Shown here one piece after another: positions 8,119 through 15,837 of a DNA stretch of 64,000 nt. The stretch's first letter is position 1, and each line of letters begins with the position of its first letter. Below the pieces are notes generated by a model. That model saw only the letters and a list, made by a program, of their open reading frames with translations. It had not been told where the DNA came from and searched no databases. The translations under genes were made by a program, and so were the position numbers. The DNA is from an uncultured Anaerolineae bacterium (GTDB lineage Bacteria; Chloroflexota; Anaerolineae; Promineifilales; Promineifilaceae), in the NCBI GenBank assembly GCA_937943625.1, contig CALEAD010000037.1, forward strand, positions 1 to 64,000, read 5' to 3'.

Positions 8119-9939
8119 ATGGTTGCTGAATCCGTCCTCATGCAGAAGCTCAATACGCTCAACCAGATTACCGTCAGCCTGAACCAGGCACAGGACGTGT
8201 CGGCAGCGCTGCAAACGGCGCTGGCGCAGATTGTGGCGCTGCTAGAGTTGCGCACTGGCTGGCTCTTTCTGCATGACCCGGCAGCACAAGGGCGTTGGGC
8301 TGGTCCCGGTTTTTTGTTGGCGGCACACCACAACTTGCCACCGGCGCTCAACCTGGAGAACGAAGCTGTTTGGGCCAAAGAGTGCGCCTGTCAGACGCTT
8401 TGCCTGGAAGGGCGGCTTAACCAGGCGTATAACGAAGTAAAGTGCAGTCGCCTGGCCGAGGCAGTTGGCGACAATGATGATCTGGTGGTACACGCTTCTG
8501 TGCCGCTGTGCGTTGGCCAGCGCGTGTTGGGGATTTTGAACGTGGCCGCACCGAGCTGGTCTGCTTTTACCCCAGAAGCACTGGCATTGCTGACTAACGT
8601 GGGTCATCAGATGGGCATTATGCTTGACCGTGCGCGCCTGATTGACCTGCTGCGCGAGCAGCGGCTGGATGAACAGGCAGCGCTACTTGATCTGTCGCGC
8701 CAATTGCTGAGCCTCTCTGATCTACGCGATGTGCTGAACTATGTGGTACACGAAGTGCGCCAACTGCTGAATGTGGATGCCTGTGCCGTGCTGCTGGCCA
8801 GTGAGGATGGGGAATCCCTCTGTTTTCAGGCGGCCAGCGGCTGGCTTTCTGACCCGGTGGGCAATGGCTACCGCGTACCCACACAGGGCACGGGTTCAGG
8901 ACGGGTGCTGCACTCGCAAGAGGCGCTGGTGTGGAATGGGCCAGCCACTACGCCGCTGTTGAGCCAGTCCCCCATGCTTTCCTGGCTGCGGCAAGAGGGG
9001 TTTGAAAGTGCGGCGATAGTGCCTCTGGTGAGCAACGGCCGTTCGATTGGCACCATGGTCGTAGATACGCGCGCCCCCCGGACCTTTACCGCAGATGAGC
9101 TACGCTTTTTGCAACTGATGGCCAACCATGCGGCCATTGCCATTGAAAAAGCGCGCCTGCGCGAAGAGGAGCTGGCGCGAAACCGCATGGAGCGAGAACT
9201 GGCTGTAGGGCGGCAAATTCAGCTTTCGATGTTGCCGCGCAGCACGCTGAGTGTGCCCGGCTGGCAATTTGCCGTGCGTTATGAACCGGCGCGGCAGGTG
9301 GGCGGCGACTTTTACGACTATTTTTTCATTCCCAGCGAGCCAGACCAGCTAGGTGTGCTGATTGCCGACGTGTCGGACAAGGGCGTGCCGGCGGCCATCT
9401 TTATGGCGCTGTGTCGCACGACAATCCGCAACAGCGCCCTGCGCGGGCGTGCCCCGGCCGAAGCACTGACCTGGGCAAACCGCCTGATTATGGATGGCAG
9501 CCAGTCTGATATGTTCCTGTCTGCCTTTTACGCGCGCATCAATGTGCAGACTGGCGCGTCTGTCTATGCCAATGCCGGGCATAATCCGCCCCTGTGGTGG
9601 CGCGCTGCCACGCAGGGCTTCTTGTTGTTGCCAAACAGCGGTATGGTGCTGGGGGTCGTGCCCAACGTGCCGATGGCCGAACGCCATATTCAGTTAGACC
9701 CCGGTGACATGCTGTTGCTGTACACCGATGGCGTGACAGAGGCGATGAACGAGCAGCGGCAGGAATTTGGCTGGCAGCGGCTGCAAACGGCCGTTCTGCA
9801 AGCCATTCAGCAGAACCTCCAGGCAACGGCCGATGAGGTGGCAACGGCCGTGTTACAGGCTGTGCACACATTTATCGGCAATGCCAGCCAGCATGATGAT
9901 TTCACCTTACTCATTATTCGCCGCAACCCCCTCCCCTGA
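8119..9939 (+). CDS. GAF-domain protein phosphatase of the SpoIIE/RsbU (PP2C) type
   Basis: The protein has two GAF sensor domains (about residues 20-185 and 195-350), a short helical linker rich in Arg and Glu (355-375), and a PP2C-like SpoIIE phosphatase domain to the end. The phosphatase domain has the metal-binding stretch VGGDFYDYF, ADVSDKGVPAA and the late GDMLLLYTDGVTEA and HDDFTLLII motifs. Such proteins dephosphorylate anti-anti-sigma factors in response to small molecules or redox signals. I start at ATG 8119 because the frame further upstream lies across the promoter. The gene sits between the two M16 peptidase subunit genes and ends 15 bp before the second of them, so it may share a transcript with that one. 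Confidence 0.92.
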   Translation: MVAESVLMQKLNTLNQITVSLNQAQDVSAALQTALAQIVALLELRTGWLFLHDPAAQGRWAGPGFLLAAHHNLPPALNLENEAVWAKECACQTLCLEGRLNQAYNEVKCSRLAEAVGDNDDLVVHASVPLCVGQRVLGILNVAAPSWSAFTPEALALLTNVGHQMGIMLDRARLIDLLREQRLDEQAALLDLSRQLLSLSDLRDVLNYVVHEVRQLLNVDACAVLLASEDGESLCFQAASGWLSDPVGNGYRVPTQGTGSGRVLHSQEALVWNGPATTPLLSQSPMLSWLRQEGFESAAIVPLVSNGRSIGTMVVDTRAPRTFTADELRFLQLMANHAAIAIEKARLREEELARNRMERELAVGRQIQLSMLPRSTLSVPGWQFAVRYEPARQVGGDFYDYFFIPSEPDQLGVLIADVSDKGVPAAIFMALCRTTIRNSALRGRAPAEALTWANRLIMDGSQSDMFLSAFYARINVQTGASVYANAGHNPPLWWRAATQGFLLLPNSGMVLGVVPNVPMAERHIQLDPGDMLLLYTDGVTEAMNEQRQEFGWQRLQTAVLQAIQQNLQATADEVATAVLQAVHTFIGNASQHDDFTLLIIRRNPLP

Positions 9940-9953
9940 AGGATACGCACCCC

Positions 9954-11219
9954 ATGCCCAACCTGACTTACCCCGGCCCTGAAACCATTCAGCATTATAC
10001 CCTGACAAACGGGGCAACTCTGCTGGTGTATGAAAACTTTGCCAGCGACTCCATTGCCCTTAACGGGCTAGTGCGCGCCGGCGCGCTGCTCGATCCACCT
10101 GACCAGGATGGCTTAGCTCTCTTTTGTGCAAACTTGCTTCTAAACGGCACGCAGCAGCGCAGTTTTGGCGAGATTTACGAGGCGCTGGAATCAGTGGGCG
10201 CCAGCCTGGAATTCAGCAGCGGATTACACGCCACAGAGTTTAGCGCCCACGCCCTGGCCGAAGATTTCCCCCTGATCGTCGAATTGCTGGCTGAATCCTT
10301 GCGCATGCCCACTTTTCCCGCCCAGCAGGTAGAGCTGGTGCGCGGCCAGATATTGACCGACCTGCAAATTCGCGCCAACGATACGCGCCATGTTGCCTCG
10401 GTAGCCTTTCGCGAATTGCTATACCCGAACCACCCATACGGCCGTGCCAGCGAAGGGCGCATGAAAACCATTGCCGCCATTACCCAGGCCGATATTCAGG
10501 CGTATCATGCCCGCGCCTTTGGACCACAGGGCATGATCATTGTCCTGGCCGGCGCAGTGCGGGGGGCAGAAGCTGCCACACGCCTGCAGAACGTCCTGGG
10601 CGACTGGCAAAACCCACAGCAGACCCCATTGCCAGAAGTGCCCGATATGGCACGCCCAGAAACTACTTACCGCGCGCATATTGCGCTGTCAGACAAAAGC
10701 CAGACTGACCTGATCCTGGGGCTGCCCGGCCCACGCCGCGCCGCGCCAGACTACCTGGATGCCAAACTGATGAATACGATTTTGGGCGTTTTTGGCATGA
10801 TGGGGCGTATTGGCGAAAATATGCGCGAGAAGCGCGGGCTGGCCTATTACGCCTATAGCCACCTGCAGGGCAGCCTGGGACCTTCGCCCTGGCTGGCCAG
10901 CGCCGGCGTTGCCCCTGAAGACGTGGCCGAGGCGACCGAAGCCATTTTGCAAGAAATCGCGCGCATCCAGGAGGAACTGGTTCCCGCCGCCGAGTTGGCA
11001 GACAGCCAATCATACATCACCGGTTCGATGCCGGTGGGGCTGGAGACAAACAGCGGCCTGGCAAGCGTCCTGACCGACATCGCGCTTTATGACCTGGGCC
11101 TGGATTATTTGCAGCGTTACCCCGATCTGATCTGGCAGGTTACGCCGGAACGGGTGCAGGCCGCGGCGCAAAAATATCTCAGCACCACGCAGATTGCCAT
11201 TGCTTCTGCCGGCCCGTGA
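9954..11219 (+). CDS. M16 family peptidase-like protein, non-catalytic subunit
   Basis: The fold and length (421 residues) are those of M16B, but the zinc motif is missing: the place of HxxEH holds DGLALFC in the region of residues 46-52. The C-terminal half keeps the Arg-Tyr substrate-binding signature within MREKRGLAYYAYS. This is the division of labour known for heterodimeric M16B enzymes, in which one subunit carries the zinc site and the other the R/Y pair. It therefore very likely pairs with the product of 6696-7985. A GAAGGA box precedes the ATG. Confidence 0.9.
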   Translation: MPNLTYPGPETIQHYTLTNGATLLVYENFASDSIALNGLVRAGALLDPPDQDGLALFCANLLLNGTQQRSFGEIYEALESVGASLEFSSGLHATEFSAHALAEDFPLIVELLAESLRMPTFPAQQVELVRGQILTDLQIRANDTRHVASVAFRELLYPNHPYGRASEGRMKTIAAITQADIQAYHARAFGPQGMIIVLAGAVRGAEAATRLQNVLGDWQNPQQTPLPEVPDMARPETTYRAHIALSDKSQTDLILGLPGPRRAAPDYLDAKLMNTILGVFGMMGRIGENMREKRGLAYYAYSHLQGSLGPSPWLASAGVAPEDVAEATEAILQEIARIQEELVPAAELADSQSYITGSMPVGLETNSGLASVLTDIALYDLGLDYLQRYPDLIWQVTPERVQAAAQKYLSTTQIAIASAGP

Positions 11220-11288
11220 GAGGCAACTGGTAATTAGAGACTGAAGACCAGAGCATCCAACTAATCTCCAACCACTATCCGCTAAATC

Positions 11289-11660
11289 ATGTTATCCATT
11301 GGCGTAGATTTAAGTGAAGTAGCACGCATAGAGGCGCTGATTGCGCGGTATGGTGCGCGCTTTTTGGACCGGGTGTTTACGGCGCAGGAGCAGGCTTACT
11401 GCAACGGCCGTGTAACCAGCCTGGCTGCCCGTTTCGCCATCAAAGAAGCAGTGGCCAAGGCGCTGGGCACAGGCATGGGTGAACAGGTAACGTGGCGCGA
11501 GGTGGAAGTAGTGAACGACGCGCAAGGCAGGCCGCTGCTGTTGCTACACGGCAAAACCCGCGCCCATGCCGAATCGCTGGGGTTGCAGCAGTGGGCTATC
11601 AGCCTGTCACATACGGAGGCGCTGGCAATCGCATTTGTCGTAGCGACTGGCCAGGATTAA
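11289..11660 (+). CDS. acpS: Holo-[acyl-carrier-protein] synthase
   Basis: The 123-residue protein matches AcpS throughout: IGVDLSEVARIE at the N terminus with the metal-binding Asp7, the FAIKEAVAKALGTG helix with the catalytic Glu-Lys pair, and WAISLSHTEALAIAFVV at the C terminus. It transfers 4'-phosphopantetheine from coenzyme A to apo-ACP in the cytoplasm and is essential for fatty-acid synthesis. It is the only acyl-carrier gene near the two acyltransferases at 2.4-4.8 kb. The intergenic region before it contains a short AATCTCC-type repeat. Confidence 0.95.
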   Translation: MLSIGVDLSEVARIEALIARYGARFLDRVFTAQEQAYCNGRVTSLAARFAIKEAVAKALGTGMGEQVTWREVEVVNDAQGRPLLLLHGKTRAHAESLGLQQWAISLSHTEALAIAFVVATGQD

Positions 11661-11802
11661 AGCGTGCGGCGTGAAACGTCATCCACATTCATCCTTCATT
11701 CTTCATGTTTTGTGCTCCTACCAGCGAGTTCAGCGTGGGCAGGGTACACCTCCGCAAATGAGAACGGAACGCAGGTTACCAGGCCTTTGCACGTACCAGG
11801 TT

Positions 11803-11866
11803 AATTGGTAGTAACCGCTTCAGCAGGTAACCGACTAAGTCTGTTACTACGAACCTCACAAATTGA
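11803..11866. repeat. GTAGTAACCGCTTCAG hairpin repeat
   Basis: GGTAGTAACCGCTTCAGC and ACTAAGTCTGTTACTACGAACC form a broken inverted repeat. The same family appears at 39487-39555. Repeats with arms of the type GTAGTNGCGACTTTAGTCG are known as dispersed hairpins in several phyla. It lies in the 360-bp gap between acpS and the hydrolase gene, which otherwise holds only the leader repeat at 11895-12014. Confidence 0.6.
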
Positions 11867-11894
11867 GTTTATTGAAGTACCCGGCTACATTTTC

Positions 11895-12014
11895 AAAGGA
11901 AACCTCATGCGTGGGCACACCACCACGAATAAAAATGTAGCGCAGGTTCCATTTACAAGGTAGATCGCAGTTGGCCGTTGGCGATCAGTAGTCGACGGTC
12001 ATTTTCAAGGGAGT
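11895..12014 (+). repeat. Leader repeat (family A) upstream of the Asp-type hydrolase gene
   Basis: This is the best full-length copy: AAAGGAAACCTCATGCGTGG, then CACACCACCACGAATAAAAA, GCGCAGGTTCCATTTACAAG, a GGTC/GATC-rich middle and GGTCATTTTCAAGGGAG. The start codon follows at 12021, seven bases after the GGGAG, so the repeat ends in the gene's ribosome-binding site. The copy at 931-1055 is its near-identical mirror. Confidence 0.85.
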
Positions 12015-12020
12015 GACGTT

Positions 12021-12800
12021 ATGAGCAGTTGGACAACAGACGATGGAACGCAAATTAATTATGAGCTGGTGACCAGCCGTGCCAGCCAGGAGATATTGCT
12101 GTTGCTGCCGGGGTTGCTGGGCACCATCAACACGCAGTGGCGCAACTTTGCCAGGCCGCTGGCAAAGGAATTTAGCCTGATTATGATGGATTTGCGCGGA
12201 CACGGCCGTTCTACCAATAATGCTCGCTTCCTCAACCCAGAGCAAATGATGCAAGACGTGGTGGGGCTGCTAGATACGCTCAACGTCCATCGCGTGCATG
12301 TCGTGGGCTATGATTTTGGCGGCTACCTGGCGCTCATGCTGGCACTGAACCAGCCGCGCCGCGTGCAGTCACTCATCCTGCACGCCACCAAGTTTTACTG
12401 GACAACCGAAGCCACACAAAAGATGCGTGAGCAGCTAGACCCGGATAAGATGGCAGAAACAGTGCCTGCCTATGCTGACCAGTTAGTCCAGGAACATGGC
12501 GGACGTCACTGGCGCGAACTGGTGCGGCAGGCATCTGACCTAATTGGGTACCTTTCGCAAAAAGGGTTAACGGAGAACATGCTCGCGCACGTGCTATGCC
12601 CCGTGCTGGTTAGCCTGGGTGACCGGGACGAGTTGGTTTCGCTGGCAGAGGCGCAGCGCCTGAGCCGCTTGCTGCGGTATGGGGGGCTGTTGGTGCTGCC
12701 CGGCGTGCGTCATCCCTACCACTCTATTCAACCGATGCCACTGCTACCCATGATTGAACATTTTGTCAAATCTGCCGTGACCGTAAAACCTGCGCGATGA
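12021..12800 (+). CDS. Alpha/beta hydrolase with aspartate at the nucleophile position
   Basis: The protein (259 residues) has the alpha/beta-hydrolase fold with the oxyanion region LLPGLLG near residue 30, the DLRGHGRS strand turn at 57-64 and the nucleophile elbow GYDFGG at 96-101. The central residue is Asp98 instead of Ser. An Asp nucleophile is typical of haloalkane dehalogenases and epoxide hydrolases, but the rest looks more like a general esterase or proline-iminopeptidase type protein. The likely catalytic His is in VRHPYH near residue 236. The next gene starts inside its last codons (12797), so the two are coupled. Confidence 0.88.
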   Translation: MSSWTTDDGTQINYELVTSRASQEILLLLPGLLGTINTQWRNFARPLAKEFSLIMMDLRGHGRSTNNARFLNPEQMMQDVVGLLDTLNVHRVHVVGYDFGGYLALMLALNQPRRVQSLILHATKFYWTTEATQKMREQLDPDKMAETVPAYADQLVQEHGGRHWRELVRQASDLIGYLSQKGLTENMLAHVLCPVLVSLGDRDELVSLAEAQRLSRLLRYGGLLVLPGVRHPYHSIQPMPLLPMIEHFVKSAVTVKPAR

Positions 12801-13651
12801 AAAAATGTCTGTTAGCTGTTTTAGCGCATCCTGACGATGAATCATTTGGGCCAGGCGGCGCCCTGGCGCGCTATGCCGCCGAGGGTGTGGATGTTCATAT
12901 CGCCATTGCCACGGATGGCGCAGCCGGCTCCGTGGCCGAGGGGTATGAGGAGGCACGTGGCAAGCTGGCTGAGGTGCGTGCCAGGGAACTGCAAGCGGCC
13001 GTTGCCATTCTGGGCGGCACGCTACATACCCTAGGTTACCGCGATTCTGGCTACATTAACGACCCCGCCAATCAGCACCCTGACGCCTTCATCAACGCCA
13101 ACGAGGAAGAGGCAATTGGCCGCGTTGTGCGCCTCATACGCGAACTTCGCCCGCAGGTGGTGATCACACACGACGAGACGGGCGGTTACTTTCATCCAGA
13201 CCATATCTTTTGCCACAAGGTGACGGTTGCTGCTTTTCACGCTGCCGCCGACCCAACGCAATACCCAGAGGTTGGCCCCGCGCCCCATCAGCCACAACGG
13301 CTATACTATACCGCTTTCCCAAACACCTTTGTGCGCCTGGTGGTGTGGATGATGCGCCTGCGAGGGCAAGACCCCACGCGCGCCGGGCGTAACAAAGACA
13401 TAGACTTTACACGCCTGGGGCTGCCGCCCCGCAAAATTCATGCCCGTATAGATTATCGCCGTTACTGGGAGGTGAAGCGCGCCGCCAGCGCGCAGCACGC
13501 CAGCCAGGGTGGCGGCACAGGTGGCAGCCGTGGCTTTTTGCCCGTTTGGGTGCAGCGATACGTTCTTGCCTATGATACGTTTATCCGCGCTATTCCGCCT
13601 GCGCCGGATGGCTATCGTGAGACGGATTTGTTTGCCGGTTTGGCGGATTGA
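12797..13651 (+). CDS. PIG-L family zinc deacetylase (LmbE-like)
   Basis: The zinc motif AHPDDE is at residues 10-15 and the second metal-binding segment is GGYFHPDH around residues 131-138, both diagnostic for the PIG-L/LmbE family, which removes acetyl groups from N-acetylglucosamine-containing substrates (mycothiol, bacillithiol and glycolipid pathways). The 284-residue length is usual. Its ATG overlaps the stop of the hydrolase gene by 4 bp, implying joint translation. The exact substrate is not clear from the sequence. Confidence 0.92.
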   Translation: MKKCLLAVLAHPDDESFGPGGALARYAAEGVDVHIAIATDGAAGSVAEGYEEARGKLAEVRARELQAAVAILGGTLHTLGYRDSGYINDPANQHPDAFINANEEEAIGRVVRLIRELRPQVVITHDETGGYFHPDHIFCHKVTVAAFHAAADPTQYPEVGPAPHQPQRLYYTAFPNTFVRLVVWMMRLRGQDPTRAGRNKDIDFTRLGLPPRKIHARIDYRRYWEVKRAASAQHASQGGGTGGSRGFLPVWVQRYVLAYDTFIRAIPPAPDGYRETDLFAGLAD

Positions 13652-13733
13652 TGGTTGAATGGTTTGTTGGTTGGTCCGCCAATCAATCGGGTAACTCACA
13701 TAACTTCAGACTCCGCAACATAGCAGGTTGTGT

Positions 13734-13739
13734 TACAAT
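13734..13739 (+). promoter_or_regulatory. Probable -10 box in front of a structured leader
   Basis: TACAAT occurs just before the GCGGGGT that opens the possible RNA helix at 13740-13936. Transcription would start a few bases further on. No good -35 hexamer is seen 17 bp upstream. Confidence 0.4.
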
Positions 13740-13936
13740 GCGGGGTATCCATGAAAATGCAGTTCGCAGTAATAGGTTTAGTCGCCTGGCCTGCTAACGC
13801 GAGCCGTGCGAAAGCAAGCAGTACGAACACAATCGCCGGGCTGCTTGTAAACAATTTCGATGACCGCACCCCGCCTGTCTATGAGTAATTTTGCCAGGCG
13901 GCAAAGGTAGTGTGCAATTTTTAAGGGGGTTACACT
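13740..13936 (+). ncRNA. Possible structured leader RNA upstream of the Ser hydrolase gene
   Basis: GCGGGGT (13740-13746) pairs perfectly with ACCCCGC (13868-13874). Inside this helix, CTGCT and AGCAG pair around a TGC-GAAA-GCA hairpin with a GNRA loop. CGCCTGGC (about 13773-13780) is complementary to GCCAGGCG (about 13893-13900), which offers an alternative fold close to the AAGGGGG ribosome-binding site. This looks like a cis-regulatory leader or a small RNA, but it matches no riboswitch family that I know. Confidence 0.35.
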
Positions 13937-14911
13937 ATGTCACTGTTCAGACGCGCTTTGCGCTTGTTGTTTTTGTTGATGGGCTTGCTTGTGAGCTTTA
14001 TTATGGCCGCTGCCATTTTTTTTGCCCGGAGCCTCATTGCCCCACCGCGACAGCGGCTGTGGGCCACACCGGCCGATTTGGGATTGGAATATGAGGAAGT
14101 ACAGTTCCCGGCGCAGGATGGCGTGCGCCTCTCTGGCTGGTTTGTGCCGGCCACGGGTGAGGCTGCGCAGCGACGCAAGGGAGCTACCATCGTTCTAGTG
14201 CATGGCTGGCACTGGAATCGCCTGGGCGAGGCGGCCGAGGATATGGCGTCTACTCTCAGCGGCGCTTCGCCGGTAGATCTGTTGCGCCTGATGGATTCAC
14301 TGCATCAGGATGGCTTTCACGTCTTTATGTTTGATTTGCGCAATCATGGTGAAAGCGCCGCCCAGCCACCGATAACCTTTGGCTTGCTAGAGGCGCAGGA
14401 TTTGTTGGGGGCGTTGGCGTATCTGAACGGCCGTTCCGATGTCAATCCCCAGCGCATCGGCGTGATTGGCTTTTCCATGGGCGCCAACAGCCTGCTTTAT
14501 GCCCTACCGCAAACGCATAGCGTGCGCACGGCCGTTGCCGCCGCCATTGCCGTGCAGCCTACTACACCTGCAATTATTACCTCCGGTCTGGCGCATAATC
14601 TGTTTGGCTCATTGGGCGGGGTGATTGTGCCCCTGGTTGAGCAAATGTACCGGGCGGCCGGGGGCGCCCGCTTTGCCACCTATCAGCCCAGCTTTGCCGC
14701 TACGGGCGCTAATGAAACGGTCGTCCTCTACATCCAGGGCAAAGGGGACACCTGGGGCAGCATGGAAGATGTGGCGCGCATGGCGGCCGTTACCCCTCGT
14801 GCCGAAGGACCGCTTTTTGTAGAAAGCACGCATCGTTTTGGCGGCTACCAATACCTGGTTGACAACCCGAAAGTGGCAACGGCCTTTTTTGAACAGCACT
14901 TACCCGAATGA
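13937..14911 (+). CDS. Membrane-anchored alpha/beta hydrolase (serine type)
   Basis: Residues 5-35 form a signal anchor. The remainder is an alpha/beta hydrolase with HGWHWN at the oxyanion region (89-94), DLRNHGES at 133-140, the nucleophile elbow GFSMG with Ser180, and a late histidine in STHRFGGY. It is related to the dienelactone-hydrolase/BAAT-like group of envelope-associated esterases; the substrate is unknown. An AAGGGGG box lies close to the ATG and could be masked by the leader structure described for 13740-13936. Confidence 0.88.
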   Translation: MSLFRRALRLLFLLMGLLVSFIMAAAIFFARSLIAPPRQRLWATPADLGLEYEEVQFPAQDGVRLSGWFVPATGEAAQRRKGATIVLVHGWHWNRLGEAAEDMASTLSGASPVDLLRLMDSLHQDGFHVFMFDLRNHGESAAQPPITFGLLEAQDLLGALAYLNGRSDVNPQRIGVIGFSMGANSLLYALPQTHSVRTAVAAAIAVQPTTPAIITSGLAHNLFGSLGGVIVPLVEQMYRAAGGARFATYQPSFAATGANETVVLYIQGKGDTWGSMEDVARMAAVTPRAEGPLFVESTHRFGGYQYLVDNPKVATAFFEQHLPE

Positions 14912-15000
14912 GACGCCGATACATTTGACCGTGGACCGCAGCCCGCCGGCGAGAGCCGGTGGCGCTGTCAGCGTCTGGCGGTCACTTTTGTAGATGGGAC

Positions 15001-15094
15001 GCAGGTTAACAAACCTACGCCTGCCAACTAGGTTTGGCAACCTGGGCTACACTTACAGGGAGCCGTCGGCGGTCGGCGGTCATTTTCAAGGGAG
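15001..15094 (+). repeat. Leader repeat (family A) upstream of the iron-sulfur protein gene
   Basis: The left half has GGTTTGGCAACCTGGGCTAC, shared with the copy at 56404-56520, and the right half is GGTCGGCGGTCATTTTCAAG followed by GGAG. The ATG is at 15101. The ribosome-binding site GGGAG belongs to the repeat. Confidence 0.85.
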
Positions 15095-15100
15095 CAAGTT

Positions 15101-15802
15101 ATGAGCAATACTGTCACCCTATCAATCAACGGTCTAGAAGTTACAGTTCCGGCGGGAACAACCATTCTAGAAGCTGCCAGGCTCTTGGGCATTGAAATTC
15201 CGGTTATTTGCTATCACCCGCACCTGACGGCCAATGGGCTGTGCCGCATTTGTGCGGTAGATGCGGGTGGGCGTGTGCAGGCAGCCGCCTGTGTCACCCC
15301 TTGCGCCAACGGCATGAAGGTGCAAACCGACAGCGAGTCGGTGCGGCGCGCGCGGCGCACCATTCTCGAAATGTTGGCCGCCACCGTAGACCTGAGCGAA
15401 GCGCCGCAAATTCTGGCGCTGCTGGCAGAATATGGTGCAGATGCCAGCCGCTTTGCCGGCGGCGCGCGCCGCGAAGCCCCCATTTACGACGACAATCCCT
15501 TCTACATTCGCGATTACAACCAATGCGTGAATTGCTGGCGCTGTGTGCAAGTTTGTGCCGAGGACGCGCAGTATGCGTTTGCGCTCAACTTTGAGGGACG
15601 CGGTTTTTATACCCGGATTGCCACTTTCATGGGGGACCCTATGCCAGATACGACCTGCGTGTTTTGTGGGCAGTGTGTGGGGGTGTGTCCCACTGGTGCG
15701 CTCAAACCGAAGCGCCAGGCGTTGCTGGAGCAGGGCTTAAGCGCCGATGAGGTGTTTGCGCAAACACGCAGCGGGCGGCGTAAAAAGCATATGGTGGGTT
15801 GA
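15101..15802 (+). CDS. 2Fe-2S/4Fe-4S ferredoxin-like subunit (HoxU/NuoG N-terminal type)
   Basis: Residues 1-75 are a plant-type 2Fe-2S domain with the cysteine pattern [15 protein letters not shown]...C. A later region has two 4Fe-4S clusters, [11 protein letters not shown] and [14 protein letters not shown]. The His/Cys3 cluster region found in HoxU and NuoG is missing, so the protein (233 residues) resembles the electron-transfer subunits of NAD-linked formate dehydrogenases and related flavin enzymes. No catalytic partner is next to it. It could serve the Hox hydrogenase 12 kb away, but that is only a guess. Translation should rely on the family A repeat immediately upstream. Confidence 0.88.
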   Translation: MSNTVTLSINGLEVTVPAGTTILEAARLLGIEIPVICYHPHLTANGLCRICAVDAGGRVQAAACVTPCANGMKVQTDSESVRRARRTILEMLAATVDLSEAPQILALLAEYGADASRFAGGARREAPIYDDNPFYIRDYNQCVNCWRCVQVCAEDAQYAFALNFEGRGFYTRIATFMGDPMPDTTCVFCGQCVGVCPTGALKPKRQALLEQGLSADEVFAQTRSGRRKKHMVG

Positions 15803-15837
15803 TGAGAATAAACGTTATCGCCAGTCCATGAATTCAT

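Noticed and set aside
13740-13936. Cobalamin, TPP, FMN or c-di-GMP riboswitch
   Set aside because: None of the conserved boxes of these classes is present. I kept only a weak call of a structured leader.
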